Shown here in pieces: positions 46,806-57,861 of a stretch of 64,000 nucleotides of DNA. The notes below the pieces were generated by a model, which saw only the letters and a program-made list of their open reading frames with translations, did no database searches and was not told the origin of the DNA. The stretch's first letter is position 1, and every line of letters starts with the position of its first letter. Both the position numbers and the translations under genes were made by a program. This stretch comes from Cephalotus follicularis (taxonomy: Eukaryota; Streptophyta; Magnoliopsida; Oxalidales; Cephalotaceae): NCBI GenBank assembly GCA_001972305.1, contig BDDD01000316.1, positions 62,001 to 126,000 on the forward strand. Direction: 5' to 3'.

Positions 46806-49339
46806 TGTAACACACCCGGACGGCGGGAGTCGTCACAGGGTCATATCATACATATCATAACTTAACAAACTCATAAATTTGCTTTACTAGCCAAAAACAG
46901 CCGAAAACGTGGCAGTCATATCAAAACATTTAAAACTTAACATATTAAGTAGTTGCGGAAAACTCAAAACATAGTTCAGTTCAAATTTAAAACAAAAACA
47001 TAAAAATCCATGTTTCAAACCACTAAACATAACATAAGGATCACTCTCCTAAGGATCCAACACATAGGGTGGTCATCACTCAATCACACTTTCCCCCGCT
47101 GCTCCAGAAAACCTGCCGCATGGAAAACAAAAAAAAAATGTGGCTGAGCAAACCTCAGTACGGATAAGGGAATTAAAACAGTAAACGGTAATTTAAAAAA
47201 CATTATCATTTCAATAATAACGTAACAGAAATCTTTAACAAATAAAACAGTTTAATCATATTCAAATGACAGTTACATAATTTTTGAAACAATTACGAAA
47301 CATCGAAATCATAATTGTTTAAAACATACTGAGCCATATTCATATCACATGTTATAAATTTTGGCAAGGGAGGAGCTAATTCCCCGTAGTCTAATCACAC
47401 AGCTACGGAAGTGTCACGTCCCCGTGCCAGGCCCACGACGTGCCTATGGATACGCCCCATAGGTGGGTACAATACTCAGTATTTAATTTAAAATAATTGA
47501 TTTATCAAAATCAACTTAAATCAAATAAATATGTTTTCACACAACATATTCAAAAACTGCTCACAACAGTATATAACATATCATATCATAACATATCGTA
47601 TCTTAACATATCGTACCATAACATATTGTATAGATAAAGTCGGAATCAATTAAGATGTCAAACCAACTTTAAATTCGAAACGTATCAAAATCATGAAACA
47701 ACATTGATTTCATAAATGAAGATGCTTGTCAAAACAGTTTCAGTTTGAATGTCAGATAGCCAAGGGACAGAAAATCTGTACCTTATGCGCTTGCAAAGAA
47801 CTTACGAATAGTGAATTTAAAATGGAATCCACTTGAAACTCAACAATCTATAAAGACATTCAAAATCATATGTATAAGAGTCTAAAACAAATTAGAAGCA
47901 TTAAACAGACTTATAAAAGTGTTTGGAAAAGATTCGGATCGATTCGGGGGTCAAACGAATCAAAACAGTTGAAAACAGCACATTCCAGGGCATAACAGTC
48001 GACTAGAATAGGGGTCCAGTCGACTGGAGAGGCTTGGCAGTCGACTGGATCATATGAACTGTCGACTACACAACCCAAAAATGCAGGTAGTCGATTGTGT
48101 TCTTCAATCCAGTCGACTACACAACCATTCCAGTCGACTGTCCACTCAGACAGCCGACTGTTCTGGTCGACAGAACAGTTGGAAATCCGACGATTTGCTA
48201 CTGAAATTGGTTCAAATGATTTCTACATTAAACTAGAGACATATGGACGTAAACATATGATTATATATGACTTGTAGGTGACTTTCAAACACAAATTTGA
48301 CAAAGAAACAACTTGATGGTGATTTATCTTGCAAAAAGGAAACAAGAAGACATTGCATGAACATGTCCAGATTTTGTGTTTTATCAAATACAAATGTTGT
48401 AAACTTAGTTTGTAACATATATAGGTGCATAAAACGTGCAGATAACATTACTAACACAATGGCAACATGTTTAGACAAGAATCAAAGACCCCAAGACACC
48501 AAAAGCACAAAAACTCAAAGTAAGCCATTGAAACAAAACTATAATTAAAGGGAATGAATTCACTAACCTGTAGTGATGTTAAGGAACCCAGAAAACAGTA
48601 GGAAGAACACAAACACAGACACACAATCTGGCTGTGAACAGAAACAAAGAAAGAAGAATACAAAACCATGGTATTTTTAGACATACATAGCAAACTAAGA
48701 GAATTTAATTCAAGGAAGCAATTAAAGGATTGAGATTACCTCTTGAACTTTGAAGAATGATTTACACAGCAGAATATTGCACAATAACAAGGCAAATTCG
48801 GAGTGGTTTGCAATAAGGATGGTGGCATCATATAAAAATGGCAATGGCACTCAATAATGAAGAAAGGGGGAGACAAGATTTGACAAAAGGGAAGAAGATG
48901 GGAACTTTTCTGGATTTAGATATAGAAAGGAAGCTTTAACATGTGAATTGATAGTGGGAATTGCTGGAAAGAAGGAGATGGTGGAAGGAAGTAGGAAGAA
49001 AGTTGAAGAAAATGCTAAAATAAGAAAAAAGGAAATAAAATGAATTAATAATAAAATGAATTAATAATAAAATGAATTTGGAATTATAAAAATTAAAAGA
49101 ATAATAATTGTTTTTAATAAAATAAGTTTTGGATTAAAATAAGAATTTATAAAACCCAACATAGCATAACATACCCAAATTTCGGACCGGTATCATTCCG
49201 CACAATCACATAAACCCGATCATAGGACAACCGGACTTTTAAAATTAAACAAAATTAAAAGCCCGAAAACACATACAAAATCCATAAAATATATTTATGA
49301 ACCCGTAAAAATACATTTATGAACGAACAGGGTATTACA
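46806..49339 (-). repeat. Gypsy III 5' LTR (2534 bp)
   Basis: On the minus strand it runs from TGTAATACCCTG at 49339 to GTGTTACA at 46806. Palindromes of the form CCAGTCGACTGG cluster at 47990-48180 (a perfect 12-mer at 48016-48027). The region near 47120-47160 holds a decayed GCCGC/GCGGC hairpin seen intact in related copies (42529-42556, 44542-44566, 51109-51131). Confidence 0.9.
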
Positions 49340-49579
49340 CTAGTATTGTAGGGGAATGTATTGAAATTAAATGACTGGTCTAGTATTGTACCTGAATATG
49401 TTGTATTGTAATGACTAGTATTGTACCGTTTGTAGTTCATGAATGGATTATCGTACTGTATAATCTGCTTATGACATGTACTGAAAAGTTTTAAGTTTTT
49501 TCGCATTTTTATATTGCTAGTCCCGACCATTGTATTGTATATTGGATTGAGAATAATGTTGCGGGAGCGGGGTGTTATA
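49340..49579 (+). repeat. Gypsy 3' LTR, piece 4 (end)
   Basis: Matches about 20747-21001 of the 5' LTR. The terminus reads GGGGTGTTATA with a decayed last base pair. It is followed by GTACC (49580-49584), matching the left TSD at four of five bases. Confidence 0.88.
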
Positions 49580-49584
49580 GTACC

Positions 49585-50758
49585 AAATTGCACCAAGTTC
49601 GCTCCCGGTTTTGCACCAATAAAATTGCCACCACCATGCTTCCATAACAACAAGATGACGCACACAACTTTCTACCTAAAGGGCGCACAAAACAGCCCTA
49701 GATATGCGCAACATACATGCACCAAATGTGTGCTCAAAAGCTCTCAGGTTTTTCACCAAAATGTCGCCACCAAATTAACTTCAAAACTATGCTCCTAAAT
49801 CCTAATCTAAAGGTGAGAAAAGATCAAGAAAATTCTCAATGCAAGAACATTCTCCACCCAAAATCACCGCCGGTTTTTGGCAACAAGAAAAGAAGATAAA
49901 TATGAGAGAAGATGAGGGATGAAAAATGGAGAAGAAAACTCCAAGCTTTCTTCCTTCAAGGCCAAACTTGTAGGTAAGACTGAATTTCCTTCTATCTTTT
50001 TCTTCCTCCATTAGTTTCGGCCGAACATTGTGTGTCTCTTAATGCCTCTCATCCTAACTTCTCATAACTTCAATCTTCTTGTATAATCCACCAAGTGCCA
50101 TGTGTCCTAAACATGTCACTTTCTGATGATAGGGCGGGACTCAAAAGTCCAAATCAAAATCGGTAATGACCATAAATTACCGAAATGTCCCTAGGGTCCG
50201 GTAAAGTCATTTTAATAGTCCCTAGACTATTTTAATGACCTCGAAATAATATCCAAATTATCCGAGTGTGGAAACTTAATTCTAAATTAATTTCCACATA
50301 AATGTCCGTTTCCAATTCACCCGGTACTTTATCTTGTCGACGGTTACCGGGTACTACAATCCATCGTCATCCCGATTCCGACTGCGGCCTAGGGTAAGGA
50401 TACGTGTCAACCCTAGTTTTGCCTGGTGCTTATAAATCCGTAAACTCAATACAACTATCGGCGGACTTTTCCCGGAAACCTAGTTTCCAGTCCCAGTAAC
50501 CTTCGCAGGTATTTTCCAGTCCATAATGAATACATATAGTATAAAGCCTATCACCCTCGCTATAGATATGATGATTCCATTTTGCGTACTCGCTTACATT
50601 CATGCAAATTTCGTAAGGCCCAAAGACCGCATGTTTGGCAGCCCTGAGAGAGGACTGGGTAGGGCAGAGATCAAACCCAAACTTCCTCTACATAATGTAG
50701 AGTAGTAGCTCAGGTCTAAAGATAAGACAGGTCCTCTAAGGTACTGCTAGGCACTAAG
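49585..50758 (-). repeat. 5' LTR of the host element, middle part
   Basis: Continues 18178-18558 across the gypsy insertion. Read on the minus strand it contains the copia LTR blocks in order, for example CTAGGGTTGACACGTATCC near 50400 and the TGTAGTACCCGGTAACC block. By comparison with the 2094-bp LTR of the other copia element, roughly 0.5 kb should remain to the right of 50758. That part is displaced beyond the window by the next insertion. Confidence 0.75.
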
Positions 50759-51520
50759 TGTAACACCCCTAGATGGATTGGGAGCGCTTACAGGTCATAA
50801 TACAGAACTAAACACAAACAAAACAGAACATAAAACTCATTTTTTTATTCATAAACGTGGTGGTAAAAACATCATCTAATCTCAAAATCTGAATCTGAGA
50901 ATCATAGTCTAAAAACTTTAACTTAAACAAAAAAAAAATGAAAACCATAATCTGAAATCATAATCAGAAAACATAATATCTTTCAAAGGACTGGCCTAAA
51001 CACGACCACATCACTAATGAAAACACAGATGGACCAATCTCCTAGATGATCCTCAGATATAGGTGGATATCTCTCATCACACATTTCCCCCATGCTCCTG
51101 ATAACCTGCCGCATGAAAACAAAAACGCGGCTGAGCAAACCTCAGTACGGATAAGGAAATATAAAACAGTAAACGGACATTTAAAATATAAACAAATATC
51201 CAAACTTTAAAATAAGAAAATAGTACAATTAAATATTCTTTATAACGTAAAGTAGAATATTTAAATAAAACAGTTATAAAATCTTCATAAATTTTCGAAA
51301 AGCATAGTATCATAATTTTTCAAATAACATAAATTCATAATTTATAACTTTATCCGATTTCATAATTCCATACAGATATCTAATGTACATATATATATGT
51401 GCAAGGGGTTCGCGAGGCCCACATGCTCTGACGGAAAGACATGTACGGCACTACACAATCAATTCCCAAAATCTGAATCTGATAATAACTACAGTCAACT
51501 CATACCCCTCAAATGGATCC
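50759..51520 (-). repeat. LTR fragment related to gypsy III, minus strand
   Basis: Starts TGTAACACCCCTAG on the plus strand. It shares CCTGCCGCATG...CGCGGCTGAGCAAACCTCAGTACGG-type sequence with the gypsy III LTRs but is diverged from them. It is cut at 51520 by the Tat element. The preceding bases CTAAG would be its TSD; the partner lies outside the window. Confidence 0.75.
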
Positions 51521-52165
51521 TGATAGGGGAAAAATCTTATATATAAGTCTGGTGACGGGCATCATCAGGGAAGGGCAACAGCTGTCCTCCTAGGAGATGG
51601 GTACGTGGAATATGTCATGTCATACTCCAATGAAAAAGTCGCCTAAGCAGTCTGACATGCCACACAGGTCAGGAGGTCAGGCTTGCACGCCCATGCAGCC
51701 ACTCAGATAAGCTGACACCCCATCATATCAGTATGGGAAAAGAAACTGACAAGCCGGTACAACCCTCCAATCCATTAATGGGCTTGCGGCCATGGCCACC
51801 AAAGGGGGAGGACACCAAGGGAAATTTCAGGGCCACTGACGTCCTCTCCCTAGGGGCAACCAACTCCCGATTGGACGCTCATCAGTCACAGACATTCCTA
51901 TAAATACCAGTTCAACAGTCAATACAAAGGTCAGCCATTTTTCTTGCACACAAAGAACCTAAATACTCTCTGCACAACTGATAACTTGAGCGTCGGAGTG
52001 TCCCCGGGAGCACAACCTCCTGGACCTTCTACTGTTCTCTCTTGCTTGTGTAGGGACCACCAGCCATCACTAAGCTTTCTTCTCGGACAGATTCCAGCGT
52101 TCTCCCAAAACAAATCAAGCCCTTACACGTGGGGTGCTGTTGGAGGAAAGATTTCCGCATCAACA
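51521..52165 (+). repeat. Tat 5' LTR (645 bp)
   Basis: Begins TGATAGGGGAAAAATC and ends CATCAACA, one base before the primer-binding site. Pairs with 63008-63548. Confidence 0.92.
51898..51906 (+). promoter_or_regulatory. Tat LTR TATA box
   Basis: CTATAAATA, kept in the other LTR at 63386-63393. It is the likely sense promoter. Confidence 0.75.
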
Positions 52166-52166
52166 G

Positions 52167-52184
52167 TTGGCGCCGTCTGTGGGA
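52167..52184 (+). other. Tat primer-binding site
   Basis: TTGGCGCCGTCTGTGGGA. This TGGCGCC type is usual for Tat/Athila elements and differs from the tRNA-Met type used by the other elements here. Confidence 0.85.
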
Positions 52185-52210
52185 GACGCAGCAATAAGCC
52201 ATCTAGAATC

Positions 52211-53695
52211 ATGCCTCAGAGCAAGCACGTCAACACTTACTCTGGTGCGGGTGGAAGTCATCCCGCCGCTGGAAGTGACCCAACCCAAACTATTCAAGCC
52301 GTCGCCGTCACAGAACAGGCTCCCGTTACGGGGGAGCGGTTAAACAAAATGATCGAAGGGGTGGAGCGCCTCACCGACTTGCTAACCGTCGCCTTGGCAC
52401 ACCAACAACGCTTTGGGGCTGTCCCGTCAGTGGTCCGGGGAGTTTTTGGCCACAACAGGCCAGTGGTGGAGATTGGGCACCCCCGAGGTGACAGGCAAAA
52501 CCCGCCAGGGGGAGACGAACTTCCCCCTAAGTGGTCAGGGGATAACCTTCCCCTGGGGAGGAGACCTGAGACCCATGTATCTCAGAGGGCAGAGTCCTCA
52601 ACTGCCCGGGATAAGCTCAACAATCCCAGAAGGGCGCGCTCTCAACGCCAGCCAATGGAAGTGTATCCCCAAGGGGAGGTCGGGGGCGCAGAAGAGGTGT
52701 GAATGCGCTCCAACGCTTCGCGCAGAGCCGGAGCAGAGCAAGGGACTAGGCGTGACCACCCCGCCGCATCGGCTGGGGGGTCGCGTGTTTCTAGCAAGCC
52801 TAGGAACATTGAAGACGTGGAGCAAGCAATGAATAGGAGGCTTACGGAGGTGGAGAAAAGGCTCCAAGGAGCCGAGAAGCCGAAGGGATACCTGGCGGAG
52901 GTGCGCAGCCTCAGCGCCCATCCGTTCATGATAGAGATCATGGCGGAGCGCATTCCCAGTGGGTTCCAGGTCCCTAGCCTTGACAAATATGACGGGTCCA
53001 TGGACCCCCTCCAGCATGTCCGCACCTACATCCAAACTATGTTGGTGCACCAGGCTTCAGACGCCACGCTCTGCGGAGGTTTCCCGGCAACACTGACTGG
53101 AGCCGCCCAATCACGGTTCTCGACCCAGGCCCAGAAGTCAGTAGAGGACTTTGATCAGCTCACAGAGCTGTTCGTCACTAAGTTCCTCAACAGCACCAAG
53201 CAGAGGAGGAATGCCACCCATCTGATCAACGTGGTGCAAGGAAGGGACGAGTCATTAAGGGACTACCTAACCAGGTTCAACAAGGAGTCTCTCTCGGTGA
53301 AGGACCTGGAGCCATCTTTCGCCATGGCGGCATTAAGCAACGGCCTGAGGAACAACTCCTCTTTCACCTTCTCCATTCTGAAAAGACCCGCCTTGGACAT
53401 GGAAGACCTGCTGAGGAGGGCAGAGAGATACGTCAACGTGGAAGAAGAGATGGTGGCCAGAAAACAAAACACCCTCTGGTTGGGCCATCAGGAGGAGAGA
53501 GAAGACCATTCACGAAATGCTCCTGGAAAGAAAGAGAAGAGAAGGGAGAGAACGAACCTAACCAAGGACGACCTCAGACACAAGCTCTCCAGGAGGGAGG
53601 GCCCAACCCAGGGAGGGGCACCGATCCCATCCTACAACAACTTCTCCCCCCCTCTTAGACACCCATACCAGGATACTAGCTATGGAGCAGGTTAA
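52211..53695 (+). pseudogene. Tat gag
   Basis: The first ATG after the primer-binding site (52211, MPQSKHVNTYSG) opens a frame with one TGA at 52700-52702. The capsid domain lies after it: AERIPSGFQVPSLDKYDGS, DPLQHVRTYIQTM, GGFPATLTGAAQSRF, DFDQLTELFVTKFL, HLINVVQGRDESLRDYL. A charged C-terminal part follows. Just past the end, in a shifted frame (53757-53880), is [14 protein letters not shown], the His/Cys segment usually found at the end of Tat gag, here with the last Cys changed to Trp. Confidence 0.9.
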
Positions 53696-53975
53696 GGTCC
53701 CCATCCAGTGGCCCGAGAAGTTGAGGTCCCCAGCAGAGAGAAGGGACGTGGAGAAGTAATGCCGGTACCATCGTGATCACGGGCATGACACTGAGGAATG
53801 GAGGCAACTGAAGAACCAGATCAAGGATTTGATCCGAAGGGGACACCTACACAAGTATGTAGATAGGGAGGCTCCCTAGGGAAGAAGGGAGTCAAGGAGA
53901 GAATAAGCTCCGCGGCAATAGGAAGAGCAGCAGCAAAAGCCCAGGGGTGTTATCCACACCATCTCTGGGGGAGTC

Positions 53976-54635
53976 GTGTCTGACGGCGACCATAAGAATG
54001 CCAGGAAAGCCTATGGGAGGCAGTCCCTAGCGGTACAGCAGGTCCATCATAGCAAGAGGCTGAGGACTCGCAGATATGAGGAGGTCATATCCCTCTCTGA
54101 GGCAGACTATGAGGGAGTACGTCTCCCTCACGATGATCCAGTGGTGGTGACTCTCATGGTGGAACTTTTCACCATGAAAAGGATCTTGATCGACAGCGAC
54201 AGCTCGGCCGACATCCTGTACAAGCACGCCTTTGATCAGTTAAGGATACCAGTCGACCAGCTGAAGCCAGTGAAGAACCCACTGGTTGGATTTGCAGGGG
54301 AAATGGTCCATCCTCTAGGATCCATCAACCTGTCGGCGGTGGCAGGTACAGTTCCTCACCAAACCCAGGTGCAGATGACTTTCCTGGTGGTTGACACGCC
54401 CAGCCCATACAACGCAATAATCGGGCGAGTAGGGCTGAACCTGACGGAGGCGATAGTGTCCATGAGATACCTACTCATGAAGTTCCCTACAAGGTTTAGC
54501 GTGGGAGAATCCAGAGGGGACCAACAGGCGGCCAGGCATTTCTATAAGGCTGTCGTTGCGGACCGCGGGAAGGACAAGGTTCTCCCAATCGCGAACGTGG
54601 AGCTCAGAGGGGACGTGGAACCCGAGCGTCCGTAG
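53976..54635 (+). pseudogene. Tat aspartic protease
   Basis: Preceded by IHTISGGVVSDGDHKNARKAY, the usual lead-in. The catalytic motif, normally D-T/S-G, reads D-S-D in ILIDSDSSADILY, so the glycine is lost and the enzyme should be dead. The rest (PLVGFAGEMVHPLGSINL, FLVVDTPSPYNAIIGR) is well kept. A TAG at 54633-54635 separates it from RT in the same frame. Confidence 0.88.
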
Positions 54636-54647
54636 CCTGTTGAAGAT

Positions 54648-55772
54648 GTGATCCAAGTGCCGCTGGAGGCGGGCAGCTCCGAGAGGGTCTTCCAAGTCGG
54701 CTCACAGCTCGGAGAGGTAGGGCGGGGGGAATTAATAACATTCCTCAGAGATAACGGAGATGTGTTCGCCTGGTCGGCAGAGGAGGTCCCCGGAATCAGC
54801 CCAAGTGTAATAGTTCACAAACTAAGTGTGGACCCGGCAAGGCCCCCAACCAGGCAGAAGAAGAGGAACTTTGCTCTCGAGCGTCAGCAAGCGATAGCCG
54901 ATGAGGTGAGTAAGCTCATGCAGGCAGGGTTCGTAAGGGAGGTCCATTACTCGGACTGGCTGGCGAACCCAGTCCTAGTCAAAAACGCAAACGGCAAGTG
55001 GAGGATATGCATCGACTTCACAGACCTCAGCAAAGCTTGTCCTAAGGATCATTTCCCTCTTCCAAAGATAGACCAGCTGGTGGATGCGACCTCGGGCTAC
55101 CGAATGTTGAGCTTCTTGGATGCTTACTCTGGGTACAATAAGATCCCTATGTACGAGCCCGATGAAGACAAGACAACTTTTGTCACCGACCGGGGGATGT
55201 ATTGTTACAAGGTCATGCCCTTCGGTTTCAAGAATGCAGGGGCCACCTACCAACTACTGGTCAATAAGATCTTTGAGTCCCTGATTGGGAGGAACATGGA
55301 GGTATATATCGATGACATGCTCGTCAAAACCCCAGGCGGGAGCCCCCACATCAAAGACCTGGAGGAGACATTTGAGGTACTAAGAAGATATCAAATGAAA
55401 CTCAACCCTTCCAAGTGTACTTTTGGAGTCACCTCGGGAAGGTTCCTAGGGTTCATGGTCTCAGGAAGGGGAATAGAGGCCAACCCGAAGAAGATCTCGA
55501 CGGTTCAGGATCTGAGGCCTCCCCAAACCATCAGGGATGTGCAAAAGCTGAATGGAAAGATAGCGGCCTTAAGCAGGTTTATTTCGAAGTCAGCAGAAAA
55601 ATGCCTTCCGTTCTTTAGGGTGCTGAGGGACCCCAAGGGGTTTTCCTGGTCAGATGAATGCCAAGCAGCCTTCGACAAGTTGAAGGAGTACCTGGCTTCC
55701 CCGCCCCTAATCTTAAAGCCTAAGGACGGGGAAGACTTGTATTTGTACCTTGCGGCCGCCCCGGCACAGTGA
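54648..55772 (+). pseudogene. Tat reverse transcriptase
   Basis: Motifs in order: GDVFAWSAEEVPGISP, KLMQAGFVREVHYSDWLAN, FTDLSKACPKDHFPLP, Asp in LSFLDAYSGYNKI, MPFGFKNAGATYQ, and YIDD in VYIDDMLVK. The connection domain (FISKSAEKCLPFF, FDKLKEYLASPP) leads to RNase H. The frame stops at 55770-55772 because of a one-base loss. The RT core is open and keeps its catalytic acids. Confidence 0.93.
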
Positions 55773-56660
55773 GTGCAGTGCTGGTCAGGGAGGAAGAGAA
55801 GGTTCAAAGGCCGGTGTACTATGTGAGCAAGGCGTTAAAAGATGCTGAGGGGAGGTACCTGGAGGTGGAGAAGTTGACCTATGCTTTGATCATCGCAGCC
55901 CGAAAATTAAGGCCGTATTTTCAAGCCCATACAATCGAAGTTCTGACTGACAAGCCACTCAAGCAAGTTCTCGCAAAGCCTGACACCTCGGGCAAGCTAA
56001 TCAAGTGGTCAGTCGAGCTAGGCGAGTATGATGTGAAGTTCAAAGCCAGGCCAAAGATCAAGTCACAGATTCTGGCCGACTTCGTTGGAGACAATACACC
56101 TACCGAGTGTATGGAGGAGGATCCCTTTGAGAGCGAGAGGGAGAGTTGGAAGCTATTCGTGGATGGCTCTTCCTGCATCACTGGCAGTGGAGCAGGGGTG
56201 GTACTGGTAAGTCCAAGTGGGTGGACATTGGAGTACGCTCTAAGGTTTGGCTTCAAAGCCATAAACAACGAAGCTAAATGGGAAGCTCTTATAGCCGGCC
56301 TAACAATTGCGAAGCACCTGGAGGTGCAGAGGATAGAAGCCTCCAGTGATTCTCAGCTAGTGGTTGGTCTGGCCTGTGGAGAGTATGAGCCCTGAGAGGA
56401 TTCGATGGCAAGATACCTATCACACTTCCGAAATTTGAAGCCAGTGTTCGAAGTTCTCAGAGTGATGAAGATACCCAGGGCAGAAAACGCCCGAGCAGAC
56501 CAGCTATCAAGACTAGCCACTGCAGGGGAGTTAGAGAAGAATCAAACCGTGCTGGTGGATTACTTGGATAGGCCCACCATCTCCGAGGTAGATGTGATGG
56601 ACATTGACTTACCCCAGGAGCCGAACTGGATGACCCCGTTCGTTAACTGGATAAGGGATG
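55769..56660 (+). pseudogene. Tat RNase H and second, archaeal-type RNase H
   Basis: After a one-base frameshift the gypsy RNase H (SAVLVREEEKVQRPVYYVSKAL, EVLTDKPLKQVL) is followed by a second RNase H: LFVDGSSCITGSGAGVVL, INNEAKWEALIAGL and SSDSQLVVG, with Asp, Glu and Asp visible. Having both is the mark of the Tat lineage. A TGA lies at 56393-56395, after which the same frame goes on through AENARADQLSRLA into the integrase linker. Confidence 0.9.
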
Positions 56661-56697
56661 GGACTTTACCAAGGACCTTGCGGAGGTCAGAAAACTG

Positions 56698-57861
56698 GTG
56701 TACAAATCGAACAGATTTAAACTCCATGATGGGATTCTCTACAAAAGGTCCTTTTCGTTCCCCTGGCTGAGATGCCTGGCTCCCCTAGAGGCCGATTATG
56801 CTCTAAGGGAAGTCCATAAAGGAGTGTGTGGCAATCATACAGGGGGCAGGAAGTTGTCCCACAAGCTGCTAAGGCAAGGCTACTATTGGCTGACTTTGCA
56901 CCAAGACGCCCTCGATTTGGTGAGAAAATGTGATAAGTGCCAGAGGAATGCGAACATAAGCAGAAGGCCTTCTCAGCCTCTGACATCTATAACGGCCCCC
57001 TGGCCCTTTGCACAATGGGGGATGGATTTCGTAGGACCACTTCCAATGGCGACAGGCCGGAGGAAATTCCTCGTTCTAGCAGTGGATTATTTTACCAAGT
57101 GGGTAGAGGTAGAACCCCTGGCCACTATCACAGAGAAGAACACCGAGAGCTTCGTGTGGAAGTCCATTATCTGCAGGTTCGGAGTCCCCAGGATAATAGT
57201 TTCAGATAATGGGAAACAGTTTGACTGCCAGGCTTTCCGTGACTTTTGCCAAGAGTGGAGAATAGAGCATAGGCTCGCCTCTGTGGCCTACCCCCAGAGC
57301 AATGGCCAAGCAGAGGTAATAAAAAGAGAAATCATCTCGGGCTTGAAGAATCGCCTCAAAGACAGCAAAGGAAGATGGACTGAGGAGCTACCAAGTGTTT
57401 TGTGGGCGTATAGAACTACTCCCCGAACCACGACCAGGGAGTCCCCCTTCAGTCTTTGCTTCAGAGCGGAGGCCATGATACCAATGGAGATTGGTGTCCA
57501 GTCACCAAGGGTTCTGAACTTCACATAGTAGAACAACGAAGAAGGGCTTAGATGCCTCCTTGATCTGGTAGGAGAGCTTAGAGACAAGGCCGCTATCAGA
57601 GTCACAGCTTACCAATAAAGGGTGAGCCGTTACTACAACAAGAGGGTGAGCCCCAGACCACTAGGGCAAGGAGATCTGGTCCTGCGCAACTCAGCAATTT
57701 CAGACCCCACCGGTACTAGAGGAAATCTAGCCCCTGCCTAGGAGGGGCCATACAAGATCAAGAGAGTACTCCGACCAGGAACATTCAAAATTGAAACTCT
57801 GGGGGGTAGGGAGATTGCCAGAGCCTTGAATGCCGAGCATCTGAGGAAATACTACCAATAG
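56698..57861 (+). pseudogene. Tat integrase
   Basis: A frameshift near 56665-56700 precedes it. Zinc domain: VHKGVCGNHTGGRKLSHKL and CDKCQRNA. Core: Asp in WGMDFVGPLP, Asp in VSDNGKQFD, Glu in SNGQAEVIKREI. The frame stops at TAG 57526-57528. It continues with further stops as the C-terminal part (GDLVLRNSAISDP, EGPYKIKRVLRPGTF, LNAEHLRKYY) up to about 57861. Confidence 0.9.

Larger units (their letters stand above)
42218..49339 (-). mobile_element. Gypsy III: minus-strand element with rearranged 3' end
   Basis: Flanked by a perfect TSD CTAGT (42213-42217 and 49340-49344). It has a full 5' LTR (46806-49339), primer-binding site, gag, protease and the first part of RT. It then jumps at about 44646 into an LTR piece (44196-44646), which abuts a second LTR piece (42218-44195). 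The two outer LTR stretches are very similar to each other; the middle piece is more diverged. The simplest history is a related element inserted into the 3' LTR, followed by one large deletion. Confidence 0.88.
18559..49579 (+). mobile_element. Ty3/gypsy (Tekay/Del-like chromovirus) element, interrupted by three later insertions
   Basis: The 5' LTR 18559-21001, primer-binding site, gag-pol (21188-25777) and polypurine tract are contiguous. The 3' LTR starts at 25831 and is split into four pieces (25831-26188, 35038-36159, 41442-42217, 49340-49579) by insertions of 8.8, 5.3 and 7.1 kb, each with a perfect 5-bp TSD. Added together the pieces match the 5' LTR in length and order. The coding region carries stops and frameshifts. 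Outer flanks are ATACC/GTACC, and the sequence on both sides belongs to the host copia-related LTR. Confidence 0.92.

Noticed and set aside
51944-52210. Upstream extension of the Tat gag frame into the 5' LTR
   Set aside because: It crosses the LTR end and the primer-binding site and lies close to the TATA box. The first ATG after the primer-binding site (52211) is the sensible start.
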